A DNA stretch of 64,000 nucleotides from CAYLZW01 sp964388085. GTDB taxonomy: Bacteria > Myxococcota > UBA727 > CAYLZW01. Below the pieces are notes generated by a model that saw only the letters and a list, made by a program, of their open reading frames with translations, was not told the origin of the DNA and searched no databases. This document shows, piece by piece, positions 1-9,743 of this stretch. Location: positions 1-64,000 of the forward strand of contig CAYLZW010000002.1 in assembly GCA_964388085.1 (NCBI GenBank), read 5' to 3'. The translations under genes and the position numbers were made by a program. The first letter of the stretch is position 1; each line of letters opens with the position of its first letter.

Positions 1-898
1 GCTCGCGGAGCGCGTCGAGCGCCTCCTGACAGGCGTTCGTGCGCTGGTCGTAGAAGGTCGGCAGCACGCCGGCGATGACGAGCGGGTGGCCCATGTTCAG
101 GTTCACCCGCTTTACGGTCTGCAGCAGCTGCTTCACGCCGACGAGCGAGAGGTACTCGCAGGCCACCGGCACGAGCACCTCGTCGACGAAGCACAGCGTG
201 TGCTGGTTCAGCATCGACAGCGCGGGCCCGCAGTCGACGACGACGTGGTCGTAGGGCGCCGCGCCGAGCTTCTGCTTGAACACGCCCGCCCGGCTCGGAT
301 CGCGAGCGAGCGCCAGCTCCGCGTGCGCGAGGGTGCCGTCCGACGGCAGCACGTCGAAGTCCTTGCCGAGGGGGACAGCGACGTCCTCGAGCGGCGCGTC
401 CTCCATGAGCAGGTGATACAGCGTGCGGCGCGCGCGGATGCCGAGGCTGGCGGCCACGTTGCCCTGCGGATCGCCGTCGACGAGGAGCACCTTCCGGCCG
501 GCCTCGGCGAGCCCGGACGCCACGCTGATGGCCGTCGTCGTCTTGCCGGTGCCGCCCTTCTGGTTCAGCACCGCGAGCCGATGCGCGCGCGGGATCTTCG
601 TCGGCGGCGCCGCGCGCTCGCGGTACTCGAGCCGCGCGAGGCACGCCTCGGAGCAGACGTGCACGCGACGCTGGCCGCGCGTCTGGGCCTGCCAGGCGAA
701 GCGGACCTCGACGCTGCCGCCGCAGATGTCGCAACCGGCCGTCGCGCTGTCTTGTGCGCGACACGGCAGCGAGCAGTAGAAGCGATCCTTTGCTACGTCG
801 CGCTGGAACGCCAGCCGCGGGCTGAAGCCCTTGCCGCAGACGCTGCAAAGGTGCTCCGCGAGCGCCGTGGCGCTGACCGTCGTCGTCTTGAGCTCCAT
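1..898 (-). CDS. ParA-family ATPase with N-terminal zinc ribbons (partial)
   Basis: The gene runs off the left edge, so the C-terminus is missing; about 299 codons are present, starting at the ATG at 898. Residues 1 to about 100 hold two cysteine-pair motifs (CSVC...YCSLPC and CDIC...VCSEAC) that look like small zinc ribbons. The ParA/MinD-type ATPase follows, with the deviant Walker A motif NQKGGTGKTTT, a switch I-like LLVDGDPQGN segment, and VVVDCGPAL as the Walker B region. ParA proteins move or position chromosomes, plasmids or protein clusters through ATP-dependent dimerisation on DNA. No parB or parS site is visible here, so this may be an orphan positioning ATPase. The zinc-ribbon front is unusual and might bind a partner or DNA. 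It is transcribed divergently from the kinase at 1066. Confidence 0.88.
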   Translation of the reverse strand, partial: MELKTTTVSATALAEHLCSVCGKGFSPRLAFQRDVAKDRFYCSLPCRAQDSATAGCDICGGSVEVRFAWQAQTRGQRRVHVCSEACLARLEYRERAAPPTKIPRAHRLAVLNQKGGTGKTTTAISVASGLAEAGRKVLLVDGDPQGNVAASLGIRARRTLYHLLMEDAPLEDVAVPLGKDFDVLPSDGTLAHAELALARDPSRAGVFKQKLGAAPYDHVVVDCGPALSMLNQHTLCFVDEVLVPVACEYLSLVGVKQLLQTVKRVNLNMGHPLVIAGVLPTFYDQRTNACQEALDALRE

Positions 899-1065
899 AG
901 GGCGGAAGCTTCCCCGAGGAGAGGCGTCGTCGTCAACGCGCCCGGTACATCGACCTCGATGCACGCCCCCTCGGAGAAGAGCGCATGCACCAGCGAGCGA
1001 CAGACTTCCTTAAAGGCCTCATTCCACGGCAGAGTGCGGCTCTCGGCTCGGCGCCGAAGCACACC

Positions 1066-2682
1066 ATGTCGCTCGTGGAGGATCCCGATCCGCTCGTCGG
1101 CCAGACCCTGGCCGGACGCTATCGCGTGCGCCGCAAGCTCGAGCAGGGCGGCATGGGCGCCATCTACATCGCGACCCAGGAGCCGCTCGGTCGCGAGGTC
1201 GCGCTCAAGCTGCTCCGTCGAGAGTACGCCGACGACGCTACCGCGCTCGGCCGCTTCGAGAAGGAGGCGCGCGCCGCGAGCGCCCTCGCGCACCCGCACA
1301 TCGTGACCATCTACGACTTCGGCCAGACCGGAGACGGGCACCTGTTCCTCGCCATGGAGTACCTCAGGGGGCGCAGCTTGCGCCGCCTGCTCGACGACGA
1401 GGGGCGCATGTCCTGGCGGCGCTCGCTGCGCGTCATCCGCGGCATCGCCAGCGGCCTCGTCGAGGCGCACCGGCACGGCATCATGCACCGGGACCTGAAG
1501 CCCGAGAACGTCATGCTCGTGCGCGCCGGTGACGATGACGACTTCGTGAAGATCCTCGACTTCGGGCTCGCGCGCAGCGTGCAGCGGGATGACGACGTGG
1601 ACGCGCGCCTGACGCAAAAGGACGTCATCCCCGGCACGCCGAACTACATGCCGCCCGAGCGCATCAACGGCAAAGACGACGACCTGCGCAGCGACCTCTA
1701 CGCCATCGGCGCCGTCTGGTTCGAGCTCTTGACCGGGCGCATCCCCTTCGCGGGCGAGTCCGCGGTGCGCATCCTCGTTCGCCACATGCAGGACCCACCG
1801 CCTCGGCCGAGCGAGCATGGCGCCGGAGCGAGCGTGCCCGCCGTCGTCGACGACCTCGTGTTGCGCCTGCTCGCGAAGAGCCCGGCCGACCGGCCCCCTT
1901 CCGCCGACGCCCTGCTCAAAGAGCTCTCGCGGGTAGACGGCAGCGAGGGCTGGGCCGTCGCCTCCACCGGTGACATCGCGCGCGAGGCCACGCACACGCC
2001 GGACGTCGTACAGGCGTGGGCGAGCGAACCGTCCGTAGACCTCGACTTCGCCGCGATCCCGCCGGTGAGCGCGCCCGAGGAGGGCGCCATCCGTGACGAC
2101 CAGCCCATCGCGCTCACGCGGCGCAAGGGAGGCCCCCGATCGTCGCCCCCGCCGGACGACACGAGCCTCGACGCGATCATGTTGCTGACGAAGAAGAAGG
2201 CGCCGCCGCCGCCGCCGCGAAGCGCCATCTCATCGCTGTCCGACGCGGCGATGCGGATCTCGCGCGCCGGCTCGCTCGATGAGGTCGGCGCGGTCACGGT
2301 CGACTTCCTGCGCGCGCGCTTCGATCGCGCGGCCCTCGTCGACCTGCGCGCGAACCCGCCGCGCGTCGTCGACGCCTGGGGGCTCTCGCCACGGGTGCAG
2401 CTCGAGGCCGCCGTCGCCGGCTTCCCGCCGCTGCACGCCGCCATCGCCACCGGCGAGGCCTACTATGGCCCCCCGCACGACGACGACGGCTGGCTCGAAT
2501 TCCACCAGCGCGCCTCGGGCGCGGTGCCCGCCGGCGTGCTGTTCGCGGCCCTGCGCCGAGGCGGTCGCGCGGCGCTGCTCGTGTACGCCGAGCACGATCG
2601 CGCCGCGCTCGACGTGGACCTCGGGGATCTCGGCCGCCTGCTGCGAGAGCTGGCCGCGTCGCTCACGACCCTCCGCTTCTAA
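1066..2682 (+). CDS. Hanks-type Ser/Thr protein kinase with C-terminal GAF-like domain
   Basis: The product has 538 residues. The kinase domain spans about residues 18-285: Gly-rich loop EQGGMGAIY, catalytic Lys48 in VALKLL, HRDLKPEN with Asp143, and DFG at 165-167, followed by GTPNYMPPE. All key residues are present, so it should be active. A low-complexity Pro-rich linker (around 330-400) leads to a C-terminal region of about 140 residues whose pattern resembles a GAF-type sensory fold; that assignment is tentative. No membrane segment is seen, so it is probably cytoplasmic. The ATG at 1066 was chosen because the residues encoded upstream of it (from 985) do not look like protein and the kinase fold starts soon after. 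Confidence 0.9.
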   Translation: MSLVEDPDPLVGQTLAGRYRVRRKLEQGGMGAIYIATQEPLGREVALKLLRREYADDATALGRFEKEARAASALAHPHIVTIYDFGQTGDGHLFLAMEYLRGRSLRRLLDDEGRMSWRRSLRVIRGIASGLVEAHRHGIMHRDLKPENVMLVRAGDDDDFVKILDFGLARSVQRDDDVDARLTQKDVIPGTPNYMPPERINGKDDDLRSDLYAIGAVWFELLTGRIPFAGESAVRILVRHMQDPPPRPSEHGAGASVPAVVDDLVLRLLAKSPADRPPSADALLKELSRVDGSEGWAVASTGDIAREATHTPDVVQAWASEPSVDLDFAAIPPVSAPEEGAIRDDQPIALTRRKGGPRSSPPPDDTSLDAIMLLTKKKAPPPPPRSAISSLSDAAMRISRAGSLDEVGAVTVDFLRARFDRAALVDLRANPPRVVDAWGLSPRVQLEAAVAGFPPLHAAIATGEAYYGPPHDDDGWLEFHQRASGAVPAGVLFAALRRGGRAALLVYAEHDRAALDVDLGDLGRLLRELAASLTTLRF

Positions 2683-2683
2683 A

Positions 2684-2713
2684 GCACCGAACAGGTTGGC
2701 ACCGGTTCGGTGC
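2684..2713 (+). terminator. Possible hairpin downstream of the kinase gene
   Basis: A 9-bp perfect inverted repeat, gcaccgaac and gttcggtgc, with a 12-base loop starts directly after the kinase stop codon. No T-run follows, so it is not a classical intrinsic terminator. The half-site gcaccgaacag recurs once near 2808, so it could also be a small repeat or protein-binding site. The rest of the gap to 2973 shows nothing recognisable. Confidence 0.3.
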
Positions 2714-2973
2714 TCCAGGTGTTTCGAGGGGGCTCGCGCCCTCGCGTTTGGGGTCCAGGCCCCGAGACGCTTCACCCCATCCTCGGTCGCTCCGCTCCGA
2801 GCGCACCGAACAGCTCGCCCTTCGCGCAAGCTGATCGGCGCTCGAGGGCTCGAGGCGGGCGGCGGGAGGACTGCGGAGGGCGAACGATGCGCTTGTCCTA
2901 CACACGCTCACCAGGTGTGCCGGTCGTCGACGAGCGGATGCGGAGGCGTTCTCCCGGGTGCTAGCTTTCGACC

Positions 2974-4995
2974 ATGCGCCTCCTCTCGCGCCTCGGCTCC
3001 TGGCTTCGCGCCGACAGCGACGCCGAGCAGAGCCTCGTGGCGGACGCGCCGCCTCCCTCCGCCTTCCCGGGCGCGCCGCTGCGCCGGCTGCCGGTCACGC
3101 CGCCCGAGGCGTTCCGCGACGCGCTGCTCGAGGCCCTCGAGCACGCGCAACGCGTGGGGCGCGCGGACGTGTATCGCCTCGATCCAGCCGTGCAGCTCCT
3201 CGTCATCCCGCCGGTATACGAGAACGAGGAGAGCGAGGAGCGCCGGCTGGCGACCGACCTCGACACCTCCATCCGCAAGATGCAGTCGGACGGACGCACG
3301 CTCTCGTCGCTCACCTGGTCGGCGCTGCGCGAGGCGCGCCCCGCGTTCGAGCCCACCTACCGGGAGTGGGCCGGAAGCGACGCGCGGCGCTTCGAGGGCG
3401 AGGTGGGGCTCATCTTCTTCGTCGACGTCGAGGCCATCGGCTTGGCCATGGCGCACGCGGCGCAGGACCTCGGCTTCTCCGCGCGCGTCGATCGCGTGCG
3501 CCCCTCCGTGTGGATCACCGACGGGCGCTTCGAGGCCCACGTCGGTGTGCACGCGCTCGTGGCCGAGGCGCTGTGGACGGCGCGCGGTCCCTTGAGCGTC
3601 ATCCGTCGACGAGCGCGCTCGTTGCCGGGCGAGTTTCGCGGCTTCCTCGCGGCGCTGTCCGGCCTCGGCCGCCGCTTCCCCGGGGTGCGCTTCGACATCG
3701 ACGGCGGCAAGCTGCGCGTGCGCGGCAACGGCGTCGACGGGCGCGTGAACTACCGGCACCTGACCGCCGCCATCCGCCACGGTTCGCTCGGCGTGGATCG
3801 CTGGCTCGCGCGCGTGACCCTCGAGGACCTCGTCACCCTGCACGGCGACGCCGGCCTCATGCTGCGCTCGGCCACCTACCTGAAGGCCTGGCCCGACGCG
3901 CTCGCGCAACGATTCGATGATTACTCTATCGTCGCGGTGAGGCACTTCGAGGCGCGCGTGTCGCCGGTGCTTTCGCGCCCGGAGGACCCGCCCGATCGCT
4001 TCGAGCACTACCGGCTCGAGGGCCTCCGCCAGCTCGGCTTCTTGCGCTTCAAAGGGCACGCCTTCGTCGTGCGCCAGGACGAGCACGCGGTGGTCTGCTT
4101 CGTCGGGGACGGCATGGCGAGCGCCGCGCTGCACGAGAGCCTCGTGCGGGGCGCCATCGAGCAGCTCGCGCCCCTGCCCGACACCGTGCGCGTGATCGCG
4201 CCGTCCGAGGACGTGCTCCTCATCGCCCACCCGGAGGCCGGCGTGCGGCTGATTTCGGAGTCCGAGCGCCGCGCCACCCAGCTCGAGCGCGATCTCTACG
4301 ACGATCCCTCCGATCGGCTGCGCTACGAGAAGACGCTCTCGCTCAGCGGCGCGCCGGCGGGCCACTTCGAGCTCACGCTGGTGCCGGGCGACTACTTCGA
4401 GCTCTGTGATGACGCGGCCCAGGCGCTCCGTTCGGCACCTTCGCAAGCGTCGTATCAACGCGGGCTCGCGCTCGAGACCATCGGCCGCCAGGATCTGGCC
4501 GCGGACGCCTTCGAGCGCGCGCTGCGCTCGGACTCCGCGGATGGCGAGGTGTCCTTCGCGCTCGGGCGCTGCTTGAACGTGCTCGGGCAATACGAGCGCG
4601 CGGTGCCGCTCCTCGAGCAGGCGGAGCGTGAGCTGCCCGAGCGCGCGGACGCCGCGAACGCGCTCGGCATGGCGCTGTACCACTCGGGTGACTCGGAGGC
4701 GGCGTCGCAGGCCTTCGAGCGCGCCGTGGCCCTCGACCCCACCGAGTCGGGCTTCTACGTGAACCTCGGCCGCAGCTACTTCGACGACGACGACTATCCC
4801 GCGGCCGAGAAGGCGCTCGAGACCGCCCTGCACCTCGAGCCCGACTGCGCGGACGCGCACGCGTCGTTGGCCCTCGTCTGTCACAAGCGCGGCGACAACC
4901 TTCGCGCGCTGCACCACGCGCGTGAGGCCCTCGCGGAGGAGCCCGAGAACCAGATCATGCGCCAGCTGCTGCGGTCGCTCGACGTGGACGAGTAG
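2974..4995 (+). CDS. TPR-repeat protein with an unrecognised N-terminal domain
   Basis: The product has 673 residues with no signal peptide or membrane segment. About residues 1-485 form one or more soluble domains that I do not recognise; they include well-spaced alpha/beta segments such as LIFFVDVEAIGLAMAHAAQDLGF. Residues about 490-670 are at least five tetratricopeptide repeats (for example SYQRGLALETIGRQDLAADA and YVNLGRSYFDDDDYPAAEKA), which normally serve as protein-binding scaffolds. The gene is tail to tail with pepP, with only three bases between stop codons. Function unknown; a scaffold or regulatory role is only an inference from the repeats. Confidence 0.75.
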   Translation: MRLLSRLGSWLRADSDAEQSLVADAPPPSAFPGAPLRRLPVTPPEAFRDALLEALEHAQRVGRADVYRLDPAVQLLVIPPVYENEESEERRLATDLDTSIRKMQSDGRTLSSLTWSALREARPAFEPTYREWAGSDARRFEGEVGLIFFVDVEAIGLAMAHAAQDLGFSARVDRVRPSVWITDGRFEAHVGVHALVAEALWTARGPLSVIRRRARSLPGEFRGFLAALSGLGRRFPGVRFDIDGGKLRVRGNGVDGRVNYRHLTAAIRHGSLGVDRWLARVTLEDLVTLHGDAGLMLRSATYLKAWPDALAQRFDDYSIVAVRHFEARVSPVLSRPEDPPDRFEHYRLEGLRQLGFLRFKGHAFVVRQDEHAVVCFVGDGMASAALHESLVRGAIEQLAPLPDTVRVIAPSEDVLLIAHPEAGVRLISESERRATQLERDLYDDPSDRLRYEKTLSLSGAPAGHFELTLVPGDYFELCDDAAQALRSAPSQASYQRGLALETIGRQDLAADAFERALRSDSADGEVSFALGRCLNVLGQYERAVPLLEQAERELPERADAANALGMALYHSGDSEAASQAFERAVALDPTESGFYVNLGRSYFDDDDYPAAEKALETALHLEPDCADAHASLALVCHKRGDNLRALHHAREALAEEPENQIMRQLLRSLDVDE

Positions 4996-4998
4996 CGT

Positions 4999-6381
<1,383 letters not shown>

Positions 6382-6427
6382 GGACGCCAGTCTGCCGTAC
6401 GGCTTCGAGCAAGGCTATCGTCGCGCG

Positions 6428-8029
6428 ATGACCGACGCCGGACGCCCTCACGGCAGCGCGCTGCCGAAGCACGACGATCTGCTGGCCCACCTCGAGCCGC
6501 TCTGGGACGCGGACCAGATGCGCGCCGCCGACCGCTGGACCATCGACTCTCTCGGGGTGCCGGGCGCCGTGCTCATGGATCAGGCCGGCCGCTTCGTGGC
6601 GGACGCCGCCGAGCGCATGAGCGCGGGCGGTGCCGTCGTCGTGCTGTGCGGCCCAGGCAACAACGGCGGCGACGGTTGGGTCTGTGCCCGACATCTGTTC
6701 GCGCGCGGCGTGCCGGCCATGGTGCTCGCGCTCAAGGATCCGAGCGCGCTCGAGGGCGACGCGCGCGCCGCGGCGGATGCGTTCGGCAAGGCGGCGGCCG
6801 CGCTCGGCTGGCGGGCGCTCGACGACGGCAGCCCCTGGCGCGCGCTGCCCCCGCGCGCGGAGCTCGTACGGCTGCTCCGTGCGCTGAAGCCGGCCGTCGT
6901 CGTCGACGCCCTCTTCGGTACGGGGCTCGGCCGCGCGCTCGAGGGGGCGGCCGCGGACACCGTCCTCGGCCTCTCGTCGCTCGAGATCCCCGTGCTCGCG
7001 GTCGATCTGCCCTCGGGGCTGCCCACCGACGGACAGGCCCCCGCCGGCCCCTGTGTGCGCGCAACGGCGACGCTGACCTTCGGCGGCCGCAAGATCGCGC
7101 ACGCCACCGAGCCCGGCCGCTTCCTCTGCGGCGAGGTCGAGCTCCGCGACATCGGCGTCCTCTGGGACGAGAAGCTGCGCGCGGGCGCGTGGGTGTTCGC
7201 GGCGCCGAAGCTGTCGTCGCTGCGCCTGCCGCTGCCGCCCAAAGACGCGCACAAGGGACGCTTCGGTCACGTCGGCGTCCTCGCCGGGAGCGCGGAGACG
7301 GCCGGCGCCGCACGCCTCTGCGCGCACGCCGCGCTGCGCGCCGGGGCCGGCCTCGTCACGATGCTCACCGACGATCCCGCGCGCACAGGTCCCGGCGACG
7401 AGCCGGAGGTCATGCGCCTGGGCTTCGATCCCGAGCGTCCCGACGACGCGCTCGCGCGCCTCACGGTCGTCGTCGTCGGACCGGGGCTCGGACGCAGCGA
7501 CGAGGCGCGCGCGCGAGGCCGAGCGCTGCTGCGCGCCGCGGCGGCGAGAGACCTGCCGGTGGTGGTCGACGCCGACGCGCTGCCGCTGCTCCTCGAGGAC
7601 AAGCTCTCGAGCACGCTGCGAGCGATCGCGACGCCGCACCCCGGAGAGGCCGCCACGCTGCTCGACGCCGACGTGATCGACGTACAGCGGGACCGGCACG
7701 CGGCCGTGGAAGAGCTGCTTGGCCAGACCGTGCAGGTGACGTGGCTCCTGAAGGGCGCCTGCCCCATCGTCGGCGGTCCGGCCGGACGCCACATCGTCGT
7801 CGAGGGCGGCGCCTACCCGCTCGCCGTCGGCGGCAGCGGCGACACGCTCGCGGGCACGCTCGCCGCGCTCGTGGCGGGCGGCCTGCCGCTCGAGCTCGCG
7901 ACCGTCGTCGGCGCGGTCGTGCACCAGGAGGCAGGCGCTCGCCTCGCGCGCTCCCGAAGGCGCGGACACACGGCGCGGGAGATCGCGGACGAGAGCGCCC
8001 GGGTGCTCGACGAGGCCTGGGCGCGATGA
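6428..8029 (+). CDS. nnr: Bifunctional NAD(P)H-hydrate epimerase/dehydratase
   Basis: The product has 533 residues and repairs damaged nicotinamide cofactors. The N-terminal YjeF_N domain (about 15-225) epimerises R- and S-NAD(P)HX and shows LCGPGNNGGDGWVCARHL. The C-terminal ribokinase-like domain (about 245-530) is the ADP/ATP-dependent dehydratase, with HPGEAATLLD and the anion-hole/catalytic motif GGSGDTLAG. The two-domain fusion is the common bacterial form. The ATG at 6428 is the chosen start; an in-frame ATG at 6380 would add 16 residues and overlap the pepP start codon on the opposite strand. The stop overlaps the tsaE start (ATGA), so the two are translationally coupled. Confidence 0.93.
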   Translation: MTDAGRPHGSALPKHDDLLAHLEPLWDADQMRAADRWTIDSLGVPGAVLMDQAGRFVADAAERMSAGGAVVVLCGPGNNGGDGWVCARHLFARGVPAMVLALKDPSALEGDARAAADAFGKAAAALGWRALDDGSPWRALPPRAELVRLLRALKPAVVVDALFGTGLGRALEGAAADTVLGLSSLEIPVLAVDLPSGLPTDGQAPAGPCVRATATLTFGGRKIAHATEPGRFLCGEVELRDIGVLWDEKLRAGAWVFAAPKLSSLRLPLPPKDAHKGRFGHVGVLAGSAETAGAARLCAHAALRAGAGLVTMLTDDPARTGPGDEPEVMRLGFDPERPDDALARLTVVVVGPGLGRSDEARARGRALLRAAAARDLPVVVDADALPLLLEDKLSSTLRAIATPHPGEAATLLDADVIDVQRDRHAAVEELLGQTVQVTWLLKGACPIVGGPAGRHIVVEGGAYPLAVGGSGDTLAGTLAALVAGGLPLELATVVGAVVHQEAGARLARSRRRGHTAREIADESARVLDEAWAR

Positions 8030-8520
8030 TCGAGCTGACGACGACGTCGGCGGCGTCTTGCCGGCGCGTGGCGGCGCTGCTCGCCGCGAGCCTCGAGCCC
8101 CCCGTCGTGCTCGCGCTGCTCGGCCCGCTCGGCGCCGGCAAGACGACCTTCGTGCAAGGCCTCGTCGCCGCTCTCCCCGGCGGCCGCGATCTTCGGGTGC
8201 AGAGCCCGACCTTCGCGCTCGCGCGCACGTACGAGACCACGCCGCCCGTGCACCACATGGATCTCTACCGGCTCGACGACGAGGAGGCCGCGCGCGATCT
8301 GGGCCTGCTCGAGATGGCGTCGGACGAGCGCGCCTTCACCTGCGTCGAGTGGCCCGAGCGCGCGCCTTCGATCCTCGCCGCTCCACGGGTGCTGCTCGTG
8401 CGCTTCGCCGCGAACGCGTCGAGGCGCAGAAAGCTCGTGCTCGACGGTCCGCTGGCGGACGCGCTCCACGACGTGACGGCCGCCCTGCGTCAGGCGGCGC
8501 GCTCGCTCGCGCGCGAATAA
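8026..8520 (+). CDS. tsaE: tRNA threonylcarbamoyladenosine biosynthesis ATPase TsaE
   Basis: The product has 164 residues, typical for TsaE. It is the ATPase that supports TsaB/TsaD in making t6A37 of ANN-decoding tRNAs. Visible motifs are Walker A in GPLGAGKTTFVQGL, SPTFALARTYE, HHMDLYRL and CVEWPER, all hallmarks of the family. The ATG at 8026 overlaps the nnr stop by four bases; the nnr-tsaE pairing is common in bacteria and supports both calls. The C-terminal tail after the family core is about 25 residues long. Confidence 0.95.
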   Translation: MIELTTTSAASCRRVAALLAASLEPPVVLALLGPLGAGKTTFVQGLVAALPGGRDLRVQSPTFALARTYETTPPVHHMDLYRLDDEEAARDLGLLEMASDERAFTCVEWPERAPSILAAPRVLLVRFAANASRRRKLVLDGPLADALHDVTAALRQAARSLARE

Positions 8521-8557
8521 CGCACGGCGATCGTCGTCGAACGATCCAAACGAACAG

Positions 8558-8585
8558 TTGACAGGCAAGCGGGCGCTGCTATGAA
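8558..8585 (+). promoter_or_regulatory. Sigma-70-type promoter of the initiator tRNA
   Basis: A consensus -35 box TTGACA (8558-8563) is followed after 16 bases by TATGAA (8580-8585). Transcription would start near 8592, only a few bases before the tRNA 5' end at 8598. Such a strong promoter stands out in this GC-rich window and fits a stable RNA gene. Confidence 0.7.
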
Positions 8586-8597
8586 TCCCGTCAGCAC

Positions 8598-8673
8598 CGC
8601 GGGGTGGAGCAGTTGGTAGCTCATCGGGCTCATAACCCGAAGGTCGCAGGTTCAAGTCCTGTCCCCGCAACCA
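8598..8673 (+). tRNA. Initiator tRNA-fMet (CAU)
   Basis: The 76-base gene folds as a standard cloverleaf with anticodon CAT at 8631-8633 and TTCAAGT in the T-loop. Two features mark it as the initiator rather than an elongator Met tRNA. The first base is C facing A at position 72, so the top acceptor pair is unpaired, which formyltransferase recognises. The anticodon stem has three consecutive G-C pairs (TCGGG-CTCATAA-CCCGA), as needed for P-site binding. The CCA end is encoded (8671-8673). Confidence 0.97.
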
Positions 8674-8676
8674 AAC

Positions 8677-8720
8677 AAGAGACGCGCACTTGGCTTGATG
8701 CCTCGTGCGCGTTTTCTCTT
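8677..8720 (+). terminator. Rho-independent terminator of the tRNA gene
   Basis: An 8-bp perfect stem, acgcgcac (8682-8689) and gtgcgcgt (8705-8712), is followed by the T-rich run ttttctcttt. The flanking agag and ctct can extend the pairing. It lies nine bases after the tRNA 3' end, so the tRNA is probably a single-gene transcript. Confidence 0.8.
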
Positions 8721-8806
8721 TGGCCCGATGCGGCCTCTGGCCCCGCGGCCACCGTGACCTAGCGCACGTGCTAGCCTGCGCGCAGATCGGGTGTGGGAGC
8801 ACGAAC

Positions 8807-9736
8807 ATGAAGATCTTTCTGACGGGTGCAACGGGAGCGGTTGGCCGCGGCCTCGCGCGTGGCTTCACGAGCGCGGGTCACTCGGTGGTCGGCCTCACGA
8901 GCCGGACGGAGAACAAGGCGCTCATCGCGGCCGATGGCGGCACGGCGGTGGTCGGCGACGTCCGGGATGGCTCCTCCTGGCTCGAGCACGCCAGAGGCGC
9001 CGACGCGGTCGTTCATGCCGCGCAGCTCACGAGCAAGCGCCCAAACAAGAAGCAGGCGCAGGAGACCGCCGACGCCGATCTCAAATGCGTCGAGCTGCTC
9101 ATCGAAGCGGCGAAGGGAAAGCCCCTCCTCTACACGAGCGGCGTCTGGGTCTACGGCGCCGGCAAGGATCGACGCAGCGAGAGCGCGGCGACCGCCCCGT
9201 TCCCCCTCATCGCGCACAAGCTGAGCGCCGAGAAGATGGTGCTGAGCGCGGCTCAGTCGGGCGACGTCAAAGGCGTCGTCATCCGCCCAGCGACCGTCTA
9301 CCAGCCCTGGGGACTGTTCGAGAACCTCTACCTGAAGACCATGGCGAAGGGCGGGTCCGCCAAGTACCCCGGCAGCGGGCAGGATCTGAAGAGCTGGATC
9401 CACGTCGACGATCTGGCGCGCGTCTATGTCGCCGCGGCCGAAAAGGGCCTGAGCGGTCAAGTGCTCAACGCGGCCGATGACGAGCCCGCGACCACGGCGC
9501 AGGTGATCGAGGCCATGGCCGAGGCGTTCGGCGCGAAGAAGCCGGGGAGCGCGCCGGCGTTCATCATCAAGCTCGTGCTCGGCTCCTTGCTGTCGCCGCC
9601 GCTGCTCTCCGACATCGTGTGCTCGAACGACGCCATGAAGAGCGTCCTCGGCGTGCAGCTGGCCTATCCGAGCTATCGCGAAGGCGTGCGCGCCGTCGCC
9701 GAGCAGTACCGCGGCCTGCAGCAGCAGGCGGCCTGA
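8807..9736 (+). CDS. NAD(P)-dependent epimerase/dehydratase (extended SDR)
   Basis: The product has 309 residues. The N-terminus carries the Rossmann motif TGATGAVGRGLARGF, followed by VVGDVRD and the VVHAAQL segment typical of extended short-chain dehydrogenases. In most relatives the catalytic Tyr and Lys form YxxxK; here the corresponding area reads SGVWVYG and then HKLSAEKM, so the classical Tyr appears replaced by His, and activity is uncertain. WIHVDDLARVYVAAAEKG is the conserved C-terminal motif of sugar-nucleotide epimerase relatives. The substrate cannot be told. The start at 8807 is preceded by gggag at good spacing. The next gene begins seven bases after the stop. Confidence 0.85.
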   Translation: MKIFLTGATGAVGRGLARGFTSAGHSVVGLTSRTENKALIAADGGTAVVGDVRDGSSWLEHARGADAVVHAAQLTSKRPNKKQAQETADADLKCVELLIEAAKGKPLLYTSGVWVYGAGKDRRSESAATAPFPLIAHKLSAEKMVLSAAQSGDVKGVVIRPATVYQPWGLFENLYLKTMAKGGSAKYPGSGQDLKSWIHVDDLARVYVAAAEKGLSGQVLNAADDEPATTAQVIEAMAEAFGAKKPGSAPAFIIKLVLGSLLSPPLLSDIVCSNDAMKSVLGVQLAYPSYREGVRAVAEQYRGLQQQAA

Positions 9737-9743
9737 CGCCGGC

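Noticed and set aside
86..1306. Plus-strand reading frame of about 400 codons opposite the ParA-like gene
   Set aside because: Arg/Ala/Gly-rich with no family pattern; the minus strand codes for a clear ParA ATPase, so this is an artefact of high GC.
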